Positions 1 to 8,110 are shown, counted from the stretch's first letter. The stretch: 41,229 nt of DNA from Aestuariivirga sp. (GCA_030680855.1 JAUXUN010000040.1:1-41229); one strand, 5' to 3'. Numbers and translations are program-made. Notes: a model not told the origin generated them from the sequence alone.

Positions 1-202
1 CGCTGCACATCCGGTCCAGTTCTTCCAGCGAAAGGAGGTCGCGCTTGGGCAAAAATGTCATGTCCTCCGCCATGCAATATACACAACGGAAATCGCAGCG
101 GTCCGTCACCGACACGCGGAGATATGAAATGCCACGGCCAAACGAATCGACAAGGCGGCTTTGGGCGGCTCCGGCGATCGAGGGCTGGAACATCTGATTC
201 AT
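1..202 (-). CDS. moaA: GTP 3',8-cyclase MoaA, N-terminal part (cut by window edge)
   Basis: Reading down from an ATG at 202, 67 codons are open to the window edge. The product carries the radical-SAM signature CDFRCVYC (CxxxCxxC) about 36 residues in, preceded by the MoaA-like stretch [16 protein letters not shown]. MoaA turns GTP into the precursor of cyclic pyranopterin monophosphate, the first step of molybdenum cofactor synthesis. An AGGAA ribosome site lies about 9 bases before the ATG. The gene sits just behind aioA, whose product needs molybdopterin, so supplying cofactor for arsenite oxidase is the obvious role (inference). A terminator separates the two, and a TATAAT at 219-224 without a clear -35 could give it its own promoter. 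The C-terminal cluster and the rest of the barrel lie outside the window. Confidence 0.9.
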   Translation of the reverse strand, partial: MNQMFQPSIAGAAQSRLVDSFGRGISYLRVSVTDRCDFRCVYCMAEDMTFLPKRDLLSLEELDRMCS

Positions 203-224
203 GTCATGCTGTTCCTGAATTATA

Positions 225-260
225 GAAGAAGAAAAGCGGCCCGGCTATTAACCCGGGCCG
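225..260 (-). terminator. Intrinsic terminator behind aioA
   Basis: On the minus strand, 12 bases after the aioA stop, the arms CGGCCCGG and CCGGGCCG (253-260 and 237-244) form a perfect 8-bp stem with an 8-nt loop, followed by the T-rich tract CTTTTCTTCTTC. This is a good rho-independent terminator. It should end most aioBA transcripts before moaA. Confidence 0.8.
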
Positions 261-272
261 TTGCTGCATGAC

Positions 273-2744
273 TCACGATGCCACATATTCTTGCGACTTG
301 TAGGACAACCTGCTGGTCGAAGGTGTAGCGTCAGAAATCTTCCTGATGTTCGCCCAAGTGTGCTTGTAGTTAGGCAGGATCAGCTCGTTGACACCCGCAT
401 TGACGATGTTTCCCTGCGCACCATTCGGCGCGCCGAACACCATGAAGGTTTCCTTCCGACGGGCCGTTGGCGTTGGATAGACCAAAGCCTGGGTCGCCCC
501 GACATCGTTATATACCTCCACCAGATCACCCTGCTTCAAATTCAGTTCCGCCATGTCCTCCGGATTGATCTCGATGAATGGCAAGGGAAAGCGGTCGGAC
601 ACGAAGTCGTTGCCCTTGTCGAGGAACCAGTTCTGCCAGATGATGTTTGCACGGCCGTTGTTGATGAGGAACGCATAATTGTCTCTCTGCGCGGCTTTTC
701 CAGCCGCCTGCAATCCGCGCCATTGGCCGGCGCAGAACAGAGCCTTCTTGTCTTCGCGGCCATGCCGGTCGAACTTGCCGTCAGCATAGAGGCGCTTCAC
801 TCCCACAAGCTTGCCGTCCTGGAAGTCAACGACCGGTTCCTGAACGCCGTTGTTGCCCATGGCACGTAGCCGCTCATAGGTGACAATCTTGCCAGTGTTG
901 GCATGGTATCCATCCATGAAGGCATCTTCTTCCGACTTCCAGTCATAGCCCTTGAACTGGTCCGCATATTCACTGCGGCCCTGCTCACGAATAACGCGTT
1001 CCAGATGCTGGGCCATGCCCGCCGCGATCATGCAATCAGGCTGTGCAGAACCCGGACCATCCATGTATTTCTCGACCAGGCGCATACGGCGCTCACCGTT
1101 CATGGAGGTCAGGTTCATCTCGCCCGATTCCACTGCAGGCAGGATCACATGCGCGGCCTGGCCGATTTGACTGTGGATGATGTCCACATTGACCGAAAAC
1201 AGTCCGCCTGCATTGATCGCGCCGACGATGGCATCGACCAGTTCCTCACGGGTGGCTCCAGCGCGGGCGTCCATGGCGTCCTTCACCATGTTGGTGCGGC
1301 GATTATACTCCCGCTTGAAGGCCGTAGCATTGAGCGTCGTCTTGTAGTGGTCGTTGGCCCAGACGTGGTGGACTTTGCCCTTTCCAGCGATCAATAGCTG
1401 ATCGATGTAAGGCGCAGGACGGCCCACATGGGCATCGGATGGCCGCATATAGCCTTCCTGGTGGCCGCCGAGACGGCAGACGCCGCCGCCTTCGCGGCCA
1501 ATGTTGCCGGTGGCGAGGCCAATGTTCACCAGCGTGCCGATGGCGCGATAGTTATCATTGCCCCAGATGATGCCCTTCTCATAGGCGGTCACGCATTTGC
1601 GGCGCGATCCATCATCTTTTGGCTTGGCGATCCACTCGGCGGCTTTCACGATGTCGGCTTCCGATACGCCACAGATCGCGGCGCCATCAGCCAGAGACGT
1701 CCGGCATTCCTGCAGGGCGAACTCGAAACTGCCGAGCGCTGCCGGATGAGCTTCATCCAGCGGCTGGGCGACATCGCCCTGAAAAGTGGAATTCGCGATG
1801 AATTCCTTGTCCACCCAACCCTGATCAGCGATATAGGTGAAGAGCGTGTTGAACAAGGCGACATCGGTGCCTGTCTTGATGGCCAGATGGAGAACATTGT
1901 CCTTGCCGGCTTCGACTTCGCAGGCGTTAGCCGTCACTGTGCGGCGCGGATCGACGATGATAACCTTCGCGCCATTCCGCATCCCCGGAACCATATGATT
2001 GAGAAAGAGGTTGGTCTGGCACTCCAGGGGATTGGTGCCAACGAGGAAGATTGTGTCCGTCATCGTGTAGTCTTCATAGGCGTAGTTGAGCTCGCCCACA
2101 CCCATGTCACGGGTCGAATGCACCTCCGAATTATAGGCGGGACGATTATGGATGCGGCAATGCTTCACCTTCATGGACTCGAAGTAGAGCTTGCCGGTGC
2201 CCCAGGTATTTTCGTAGCCGCCAGCCGATCCACCATGGTCGAACATGGACACGAAGAGATCGTCCTCATTGTCCTTGTCGATAACCCGCGCGGTAACGCG
2301 GGCCACGAGATCAAGTGCGTCGTCCCAGCTCGTCGGTTGCCACGTGCCATAACGCCAGATCATCGGCTCTTCGAGGCGTTGTTGCTGTGTGCCAGTCTTG
2401 TCGGAACGGCGATTCTCGGCCATGCGCGCACCGCGCACGGAACCCAGCCCCGAATTAACGCTGCATTCCTTGTCAGGCTTGACGACAAGATGCACATCCT
2501 TGCCGTTCTGCTTGACGACATTATACATTGATGGCGAATACCAAGCCTCGCTGTTGGCCGGTTGCTGCTTCGAGAGATCGACGCCGAGCGCATTCTCGTT
2601 CGGAGCGGTGCCCCCCTGCTTGTTTACCGGCCATGTATAGGCATTGTAGCCGCAGCCCACGATGCAGTAGTGGCAAGTGACGTTGTGCTTCGTTGCGTCC
2701 GCAGGGATGATCGGCAGACGGTCGATGTTTCGTTTGAAAGCCAT
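273..2744 (-). CDS. aioA: Arsenite oxidase large (molybdopterin) subunit AioA
   Basis: This 823-residue protein is the catalytic subunit of periplasmic arsenite oxidase. It oxidises arsenite to arsenate at a bis-molybdopterin guanine dinucleotide molybdenum and passes electrons to a [3Fe-4S] cluster. The cluster ligands are visible as C24, C27 and C31 (CHYCIVGC). S102, in GLGSVRG, stands where most family members have a fourth Cys, which is the hallmark of AioA. The length matches known AioA proteins. It has no signal peptide, as is usual, because it is exported folded with the Tat-signal-bearing AioB. The ATG at 2744 follows a strong GGGAGGA ribosome site. The gene lies 13 bases behind aioB in the same transcript and ahead of a terminator. 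No cytochrome c gene follows, unlike several rhizobial clusters. Confidence 0.97.
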   Translation of the reverse strand: MAFKRNIDRLPIIPADATKHNVTCHYCIVGCGYNAYTWPVNKQGGTAPNENALGVDLSKQQPANSEAWYSPSMYNVVKQNGKDVHLVVKPDKECSVNSGLGSVRGARMAENRRSDKTGTQQQRLEEPMIWRYGTWQPTSWDDALDLVARVTARVIDKDNEDDLFVSMFDHGGSAGGYENTWGTGKLYFESMKVKHCRIHNRPAYNSEVHSTRDMGVGELNYAYEDYTMTDTIFLVGTNPLECQTNLFLNHMVPGMRNGAKVIIVDPRRTVTANACEVEAGKDNVLHLAIKTGTDVALFNTLFTYIADQGWVDKEFIANSTFQGDVAQPLDEAHPAALGSFEFALQECRTSLADGAAICGVSEADIVKAAEWIAKPKDDGSRRKCVTAYEKGIIWGNDNYRAIGTLVNIGLATGNIGREGGGVCRLGGHQEGYMRPSDAHVGRPAPYIDQLLIAGKGKVHHVWANDHYKTTLNATAFKREYNRRTNMVKDAMDARAGATREELVDAIVGAINAGGLFSVNVDIIHSQIGQAAHVILPAVESGEMNLTSMNGERRMRLVEKYMDGPGSAQPDCMIAAGMAQHLERVIREQGRSEYADQFKGYDWKSEEDAFMDGYHANTGKIVTYERLRAMGNNGVQEPVVDFQDGKLVGVKRLYADGKFDRHGREDKKALFCAGQWRGLQAAGKAAQRDNYAFLINNGRANIIWQNWFLDKGNDFVSDRFPLPFIEINPEDMAELNLKQGDLVEVYNDVGATQALVYPTPTARRKETFMVFGAPNGAQGNIVNAGVNELILPNYKHTWANIRKISDATPSTSRLSYKSQEYVAS

Positions 2745-2757
2745 GATTTATCCTCCC

Positions 2758-3279
2758 TCAGAGCACGTTCGACAGGCGGCCGTAGAGCAGTTCATCGACG
2801 CCTTCGGCGTAGATGTCGCCCTTGTCATCGACGCGCAGCCTGTATTGCGGCAAATTCTGCGTGGCCTGTCCCCAGGTCTGCTGGCCACCCGCTTCGCAAT
2901 CGAAGACCGAGTAGTGGCCGGGACAATTCATCGTGCGGCTTTCGGCATTGTATGAAAGCGGGAAACCCTTGTGCGGGCAGACCGTGGTGAAGCCGACGAT
3001 GTCGCCATCGGGACCAACTCCGCCTTCCACAGCCTTGCCCAATTTCAACAGAACGCCTGGCGCATCCTCGTCAGGATAAGAAACCTCCATTGGCTCGTTG
3101 AGTTTAAGATCGTTGACATTGGCGAGCTTTCCCGAGGGGTAATCAAGCAATGCACCGTTCGTGGCGGCTTTTGCATCCTTGGCCATAAGCCCCACCATTG
3201 GCAGTGCTGCGGCGGTAGCTAGTCCTCCGCGCAGAAACTGGCGGCGCCCAACTTCGACAAGTTTGTCACATCTTTTCAT
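2758..3279 (-). CDS. aioB: Arsenite oxidase small (Rieske) subunit AioB
   Basis: This 173-residue protein is the Rieske [2Fe-2S] partner of AioA. A twin-arginine signal (GRRQFLRGG, residues 11-19, then a hydrophobic stretch to an A-K-A-A cleavage region near 39) exports the AioAB complex to the periplasm. Cluster ligands are C101 and H103 (CPH) and C119 and H122 (CPGH). The two extra cysteines that form a disulfide over the cluster in the Alcaligenes enzyme are replaced by F106 and G121, the same substitutions known from the Rhizobium NT-26 enzyme. The ATG at 3279 has a GGGAG ribosome site. The gene leads the aioBA transcript, behind the palindromic sites at 3399-3453. Confidence 0.96.
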   Translation of the reverse strand: MKRCDKLVEVGRRQFLRGGLATAAALPMVGLMAKDAKAATNGALLDYPSGKLANVNDLKLNEPMEVSYPDEDAPGVLLKLGKAVEGGVGPDGDIVGFTTVCPHKGFPLSYNAESRTMNCPGHYSVFDCEAGGQQTWGQATQNLPQYRLRVDDKGDIYAEGVDELLYGRLSNVL

Positions 3280-3398
3280 GGCAGATCTCCCATTGCAGAA
3301 ACTTTGTTGCTTGGGGACATGCTAGACGGATTTTGGGGAGTGGCTTATTTGCAGTGCAGCAATTTGGGATTGATTGTTTACAGCGACTTAGCCCAATG

Positions 3399-3420
3399 CA
3401 TGTTCGGAAATCCGGACATG
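3399..3420. promoter_or_regulatory. Promoter-proximal palindrome, probable AioR site
   Basis: The arms CATGTTCGGA and TCCGGACATG, separated by AA, form an inverted repeat with one mismatch. It shares the core GTTCGGA-AA-TCCG with the palindrome at 3432-3453, and the two centres are 33 bp apart, three helical turns. It lies about 120 bp upstream of the aioB start. Twin sites on one helix face are typical of enhancer sites for NtrC-type regulators. Assignment to AioR is inferred from the neighbouring gene. Confidence 0.7.
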
Positions 3421-3431
3421 CTGCGGTTGCG

Positions 3432-3453
3432 AAAGTTCGGAAATCCGAACTTT
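3432..3453. promoter_or_regulatory. Promoter-distal perfect palindrome, probable AioR site
   Basis: AAAGTTCGGA and its exact complement TCCGAACTTT flank a two-base centre: a perfect palindrome with 10-bp arms. It begins five bases past the aioR stop codon. It is the stronger of the two copies in the aioR-aioB gap. I found no canonical GG-N10-GC sigma-54 promoter between these sites and aioB on either strand. Confidence 0.75.
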
Positions 3454-3457
3454 GCCT

Positions 3458-4777
3458 TCAGCGGAACTCTCCGGTAATTTCTAGCCGACGCATCTTCTCC
3501 CACAGAGTCGTGCGGGAAATGCCAAGAAGCTTTGCTGCTTCAATGATATGGCCATTGGTTTCCTTGATGGCGCGCTCGATCTGGCGGCGTTCGGCAAAGT
3601 TGCGCGTCTGGGAAAGTGTCGCAAAGGCCTGGATCAGTGGGTGTTCCGATTCGACGAGATCGGGGAACAGATCCATAGGCATGATCCATTCGCCGTTTGC
3701 CAAGGTCAAGGCCCGTTCCACCCGGTTCTTCAACTCGCGCACGTTGCCGGCCCAACTGTATTCGAGGGCTGCTTCCTGTGCCAATGTGCTGAAACCCTTG
3801 GCGCTTCGACGATCACCGTGTTGAAACTGTTGGAAGAACAGGTCCATAAGCCAGGGGATGTCATCTGGCCTGCTCCTGAGAGCGGGCAATTCAACACTCA
3901 TGGCATTTATGCGGTAATAAAGGTCTTCACGAAAGCGGCCTTCTCGTACCGCCGCCGTAAGATCGCTATTCGTAGAGCAGACAATGCGGCCGTGGAACTG
4001 CAGCAATTGCTCGCCACCCACCCGGTTGAATTCGCGCGTCTCCACCAGCCGCAAGAGCTTGGCTTGGAATTGGGTTGGCAGTTCCGCGACTTCGTCCAGA
4101 AACAGGATGCCGCCGCGTGAACGCTCGGCAAAACCGCGATGAAAGCCGGTTCCTCCCGTGCCTTTGTGGCCAAAAAATTCATTTTCCATGAAATCGGCGG
4201 GGATCGCCGCACAATTGACCCCAATGAAGGGCTCCTTTGAACGTTGCGAGACGCGATGCAGGAAGCGGGCACAGACTTCTTTTCCAACTCCCGTTTCACC
4301 CGTAATGAGAAGTGGAGTGGTTCGGTCGCTGACCCGCCTTAGCATGGTTTCAATACTGCGCATGGCGTCAGAGACGCCCAGGACGTCCTCCGCACGCAAC
4401 ATTGGATTGCGCAGTATCAGGCTTCGCGCCCGTTCGATGAAGGCACCGGTATCGAAGGGTTTGGTGACATAGTCGCTTCCCCCGGCCCGCATAATGGCAA
4501 CGGCCTGGTCGATGTCGCCATAGGCGGTCACAAACAGGAACGGTGGCACCTGGGAAGCAGCCGCGAGCTGCCGAAACAAGTCATCACCGTTGATGTCAGG
4601 AAGCTTGATGTCACAGACCACGAGATCGGGAGTTGTGGCCCGGAGGCTACGCAGGGCCTCCGCCCCCGTCTTCCACCAATCCACGTGACAGCCTTCCAGG
4701 GACAGGCTCTGCACCAGCGATTCACCCATTACGGGATCATCCTCGATTAGCCCAACCACGCGTCCATCAAGCAGCAT
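3458..4777 (-). CDS. aioR: Response regulator AioR, NtrC-type with atypical GAFTGA loop
   Basis: This 439-residue protein is the DNA-binding partner of AioS and should activate aioBA. Its receiver domain (about 5-120) has the phosphoacceptor D56 in VVCDIKLP and K106. Its AAA+ domain (about 130-365) has Walker A GETGVGKE at 160-167, Walker B ILFLDE at 224-229 and a REDLYYR arginine-finger region at 283-289. A Fis-type helix-turn-helix occupies about 398-434. The sigma-54 contact loop is abnormal: after FGH comes KGTGGTGFHRG (204-214) instead of EKGAFTGA, and the stretch to Walker B is three residues shorter than in NtrC. Family members without GAFTGA, such as TyrR and Rhodobacter NtrC, work with sigma-70. 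The 5' end overlaps aioS by 11 bases. Confidence 0.93.
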   Translation of the reverse strand: MLLDGRVVGLIEDDPVMGESLVQSLSLEGCHVDWWKTGAEALRSLRATTPDLVVCDIKLPDINGDDLFRQLAAASQVPPFLFVTAYGDIDQAVAIMRAGGSDYVTKPFDTGAFIERARSLILRNPMLRAEDVLGVSDAMRSIETMLRRVSDRTTPLLITGETGVGKEVCARFLHRVSQRSKEPFIGVNCAAIPADFMENEFFGHKGTGGTGFHRGFAERSRGGILFLDEVAELPTQFQAKLLRLVETREFNRVGGEQLLQFHGRIVCSTNSDLTAAVREGRFREDLYYRINAMSVELPALRSRPDDIPWLMDLFFQQFQHGDRRSAKGFSTLAQEAALEYSWAGNVRELKNRVERALTLANGEWIMPMDLFPDLVESEHPLIQAFATLSQTRNFAERRQIERAIKETNGHIIEAAKLLGISRTTLWEKMRRLEITGEFR

Positions 4778-6236
4778 CTTCTAACTCCGCAAGCTTTGGC
4801 TGCACTACCAGCCTGATGGTCGTGCCCGAAGCACTGCTTTTTACCACAATGAGTTTTCCGTTCATTTCATCACAAAGGCGCTTCACAATCCAGAGCCCCA
4901 GTCCAGATCTCTTATCAAGGGGAACGGACCCTGCCCCGTTACGTTCAAGGTATTCCCGGATATGAGCCGGAAGCCCGCCCCCCTGATCCGAGACATCTAC
5001 AACCAATGCGCCACTTTCGATCCGCGCATGAAACTTGACACTGCCGTCTTCGGCGCTCGACGCGCAGGCATTGAGCAACAGATTGAGCACCGCATCGCGA
5101 ACCGGAACGGCAGGAACATGAACCGCTTCGGTGATTTCGTTCGTCCATTCTAGATTGAGCCTCTTGCGCTTGGCTTCAGGCTTTACCAACAGGCGGAGGT
5201 CATCAAGGTCAACCATGGTGAGGTCCCTTGGACGCTGGTCGGCACGATAGGAGGCTAGCGTGGAGCGAACGAGGTCGCGAATGCCGGTCAAACCATGCTC
5301 CAGCAAACGAATGGAGGTCGCACGAACCTGCTCGCGCGTCCCATGCTTTTTAAGCGCATCCAAGGCGTTGAACATGCCGCCGAGCGGATTGTTGATTTCA
5401 TGCGCCATGCCCGAAGCAAGTCGGCCAAGGCTTGCTACTTTCTCTTCCTCAGCCAGTTGCACGGCCAGAAATTCGCGCTCATTCACCGCCTGCGACAGGA
5501 CATTGTAGCGGCCAAACAGGCGGCGAAACTCGCTGCTTTGGCGCATCACGATTGAATCCGGAATGAGATTGATCTTGCCCTGGCTCGCCTGGTCGAGATG
5601 CAGCGACATGATGCGAACCGGCCTCATCATGCGCAAGACAGCCAGATACCCGACAATTGCCAGGACAAAGGTGAGCAGAAGATTGGTAAGAAGCAAAGTT
5701 CGCAGCACGTCACTGCGCTCCTGCAACAACGCGCCGATATCAGCCTCCGCATAAATTTTGCCGATTTCACGGTCCTGATAGGGCAATGGTCTCAACAGGA
5801 AGGCAGTGGCTTTGTCTTCATTGAGGATGACTTCCCGGCCAGCGGTGAAGTGCGCCAGAACCTCTTTTTCCGCAACCGTGTCAGAAGGGAATTTGGCTGG
5901 ATCACTTGCTGCCAATATCTTCCCTTCGGCATTGGTGACAATCGTCCATCGCACATTCAGTCCTCTGTAACGCTCTCGCGACCTATCCAAAGTATCGAAG
6001 ACTTCCCAAACATCGCCGCGAAACACCGAGGGAATGAGCGAGGCCGACAAGCCATCCAGATAGGCCGAGGCGAGTTGCTGAAGGTGCTGTTCCTGATTTT
6101 CTTCGAGACGGGCCAGAACGCGATTCGTGATGATGGCGCTTACGGTGAACATAAGCACCGCCACAAGCAGGGGCACTTTGAACGACAGTGGCCAGGTCAT
6201 GGGGTTTAGCCGGCTAACTGGATTTGCCCCGCTCAT
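4767..6236 (-). CDS. aioS: Arsenite-responsive sensor histidine kinase AioS
   Basis: This 489-residue inner-membrane kinase phosphorylates AioR. Two membrane segments (about 19-38 and 180-203) enclose a periplasmic sensor region of about 140 residues, followed by a HAMP-like linker. The dimerisation box SGMAHEINNPLGG carries the phosphoacceptor H279. The ATPase domain has N389 (LNLLLNAC), DQGGGLP at 417-423 and GLGLW at 445-449. The gene overlaps aioX by ATGA and aioR by 11 bases, so the three are translationally coupled. In known systems arsenite-loaded AioX signals to the periplasmic part of AioS. Placement between aioX and aioR makes the assignment firm. Confidence 0.94.
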   Translation of the reverse strand: MSGANPVSRLNPMTWPLSFKVPLLVAVLMFTVSAIITNRVLARLEENQEQHLQQLASAYLDGLSASLIPSVFRGDVWEVFDTLDRSRERYRGLNVRWTIVTNAEGKILAASDPAKFPSDTVAEKEVLAHFTAGREVILNEDKATAFLLRPLPYQDREIGKIYAEADIGALLQERSDVLRTLLLTNLLLTFVLAIVGYLAVLRMMRPVRIMSLHLDQASQGKINLIPDSIVMRQSSEFRRLFGRYNVLSQAVNEREFLAVQLAEEEKVASLGRLASGMAHEINNPLGGMFNALDALKKHGTREQVRATSIRLLEHGLTGIRDLVRSTLASYRADQRPRDLTMVDLDDLRLLVKPEAKRKRLNLEWTNEITEAVHVPAVPVRDAVLNLLLNACASSAEDGSVKFHARIESGALVVDVSDQGGGLPAHIREYLERNGAGSVPLDKRSGLGLWIVKRLCDEMNGKLIVVKSSASGTTIRLVVQPKLAELEDAA

Positions 6237-7132
6237 GATCCCAGTCCCCTCACCAGCATCATTTTCGCAGCAATCGTGTCGAAAAGTGTCTCGGGTTCAT
6301 CGGCAAAGCCATCGAGCTTCAGCATGTTGAGGACATGCCTACCCTCGTCGTCCTCCGACATCTCGATTAGCGCCTTATGTAACAACTCAACCGCTTCTGA
6401 CAGTCTCTGGGTCCGCAGACAGGCAACCGGTGGAAATCCTAGCAGTTCCGAGACGGCAACAATTTCAGTTTTGGCAGTGAGTTCGGGTTCAAGTGATGAC
6501 ATCACTTCCCACACATATCCATCGACGCTTCCGCTCTGGGCCAGCCCTGATGCAACGGCCCGAACTACATTGCGGTGCCCGTAAGTGAAGATCGTCTGGC
6601 GGAAAAACTGGTCGGGCCTAAGTTTTCGTTCCGCCAGCAGTGATGCAGTGACCAGATACCCAGAATTGCTGTTCGGGTCAGAGAAGGCGTGAATGTCACC
6701 TTTCAAGTCTTCAATGCTGGTTGCCACCCGTCCCTTAGGGGCAATCAAATAGGACTGATAGAGCGGCTTGCCGCGCCAGACCGGGACGGCGATCAATGAC
6801 AACTGCTGGCGGAACTGGGCGAAGGGGTAGCCGCAGATCCACGCGCCATCTAGTTGACCAGAAAGCAACAGGGCTGTGATCTCCTCATAAGTGCGCCGTT
6901 GGATCAGTTGCACGTCGCGCCCGGTCTTGCGTGAAAGATAGGCCTTCAATCGCGTCAACAGTTCGAGATCATTGGTCAGGAACACAGGTGTAAGGCCAAA
7001 GTTAAGCGCAGATAATGCATTCGCAGCAGTCGCTGTGCGGCTCATAGCAAACAACGCACTACCGCCGATCAATGCACTGAATTGGCGTCGTGAAGGACTC
7101 TTGGTCTGGTTCTTAGAGGCAATGTATTCCAT
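6233..7132 (-). CDS. aioX: Periplasmic arsenite-binding protein AioX
   Basis: This PhnD/phosphonate-type substrate-binding protein, 299 residues from the chosen ATG, senses arsenite for AioS. A twin-arginine signal (SRRQFSALIGG, residues 14-24) precedes the mature domain. The single Cys in AWICGYPF (C100 from this start) matches the arsenite-binding cysteine known to be essential in Agrobacterium AioX. The frame stays open to 7273, but the upstream 47 residues do not look like a signal peptide, and starting at 7132 places the Tat motif near the N-terminus. The ribosome site there is weak (GGCAGCGG), so a non-ATG start slightly upstream is possible. The stop overlaps the aioS start. Confidence 0.92.
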   Translation of the reverse strand: MEYIASKNQTKSPSRRQFSALIGGSALFAMSRTATAANALSALNFGLTPVFLTNDLELLTRLKAYLSRKTGRDVQLIQRRTYEEITALLLSGQLDGAWICGYPFAQFRQQLSLIAVPVWRGKPLYQSYLIAPKGRVATSIEDLKGDIHAFSDPNSNSGYLVTASLLAERKLRPDQFFRQTIFTYGHRNVVRAVASGLAQSGSVDGYVWEVMSSLEPELTAKTEIVAVSELLGFPPVACLRTQRLSEAVELLHKALIEMSEDDEGRHVLNMLKLDGFADEPETLFDTIAAKMMLVRGLGS

Positions 7133-7192
7133 ACCGCTGCCAATTCTAATCAGCCCTTGAGTTATGTCCAGTTTTTCAAAGCATCTCCCTTG

Positions 7193-7220
7193 ATAGTACA
7201 ATGCCCACAAAATTCCGCAA
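7193..7220 (-). promoter_or_regulatory. aioXp: Possible sigma-70 promoter for aioX
   Basis: The minus strand reads TTGCGG (7215-7220), a 16-base spacer, then TACTAT (7193-7198) preceded by TG, about 60 bases before the aioX ATG. This resembles a -35 / extended -10 promoter. It would give the sensor genes their own expression, apart from aioBA. It is called by eye only. Confidence 0.35.
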
Positions 7221-7334
7221 CGCAGCATTGATTGTGAAACTGTGCTTGACAAGTTCAGCAGCGCCGTGACCATACCGAAAGCGCGCCGATTGGGAGAACC
7301 GGGGTGAACTGCTTTGTCTCAAAACTTTCAGAAA

Positions 7335-7362
7335 GAGGGTTACCCTAGATGAGGGTGCCCTC
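7335..7362. repeat. Tandem GC-rich palindromes upstream of aioX
   Basis: Two 12-base elements, GAGGGTTACCCT at 7335-7346 and GAGGGTGCCCTC at 7351-7362, begin with the same six bases 16 bp apart. Each contains a palindrome of five-base arms. They lie between the speE-like stop and the aioX promoter region. They could be an operator or part of a transcription-ending hairpin; no T-run follows. Confidence 0.35.
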
Positions 7363-7381
7363 AAATGAGATTTAGCGGCCG

Positions 7382-8110
7382 TCACGCAGCTTCCAGCGGA
7401 GAATGAGAGGCACAGACTGTTTGGGTGCATGGCTGGTCCTGCAGCCGATTGTGGAAGGTTACGGGCTCTGCCCAAGCCTCGGCGAACACGCCCCCAAGCC
7501 GTTCCGTGAATGCCGGATCAGGTTTTTCGTTCGACCATAGCCCGAAAACGCCTCCCGGCTTCAAATGCGCGCTCAGGGCGCGCAGCCCATCCGGCTGATA
7601 GAAGCTTGTGCTGCGCCCGTCGAGCAACGCTTCCGGCGAGTGATCGATATCCAAGAGGATGGCATCGAACCGTCGGCCCGGCGCCGCCGCATCGAAACCT
7701 GAGCGCCCCATCGCCAGGGCGAAAAAATCACCCTGTACAATCCGGCTCCGGCGATCGCTTGCAAGTTTGGTCCCTAATGGCAGCAGGCCAGTCACATTCC
7801 AATCGATCACGGCTTCAAGCAACTCGATGACAATAAGGGACTTAGCCTTCTCATTCTCAAGAACCGCCCGCGCCGTATAGCCTAGGCCCAGACCGCCGAC
7901 GACCACGTCGAGTTGCCCGCCTTGCAGGACCGCCAGCCCCAGCCTCGCCAAAGCGATCTCCGAGACGGTAAACTGGCTCGACATCAGGTATTCATCGCCG
8001 AGCTTGATTTCGAAAATGTCGGCACCCGACGAAAGTTCCCGCCGCCGCCGGAGACTGAGTGCTCCTATCGGCGTGATGCGATAGTCCAGTTCCGCGAATA
8101 ACTCACTCAT
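7382..8110 (-). CDS. Spermidine synthase-like protein (SAM-binding fold)
   Basis: This 242-residue protein resembles the polyamine aminopropyltransferase/spermidine synthase superfamily. A short beta N-terminal part leads to the nucleotide-binding loop VVVGGLGLGYTARAVLE (about 70-86), an acidic strand end VIELLEAV and a DAILLDIDHSP strand further on. The glycine loop differs from the GGGDGG of true spermidine synthases, so the polyamine substrate is unproven and it may be a methyltransferase-like relative. A GGGAA lies 11 bases before the ATG at 8110. It is not an aio-cluster gene in systems I know, and its link to arsenite is only positional. Confidence 0.75.
   Translation of the reverse strand: MSELFAELDYRITPIGALSLRRRRELSSGADIFEIKLGDEYLMSSQFTVSEIALARLGLAVLQGGQLDVVVGGLGLGYTARAVLENEKAKSLIVIELLEAVIDWNVTGLLPLGTKLASDRRSRIVQGDFFALAMGRSGFDAAAPGRRFDAILLDIDHSPEALLDGRSTSFYQPDGLRALSAHLKPGGVFGLWSNEKPDPAFTERLGGVFAEAWAEPVTFHNRLQDQPCTQTVCASHSPLEAA

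Noticed and set aside
1428-2531. 367-codon plus-strand open frame opposite aioA
   Set aside because: It is the complement of a well-supported gene, has no recognisable domain or ribosome site and reflects GC-rich codon bias.
3301-3398. Candidate sigma-54 promoter between the palindromes and aioB
   Set aside because: TTGGGCTAAGTCGC on the minus strand and TGGCTTATTTGC on the plus strand both have eight, not ten, bases between GG and GC.
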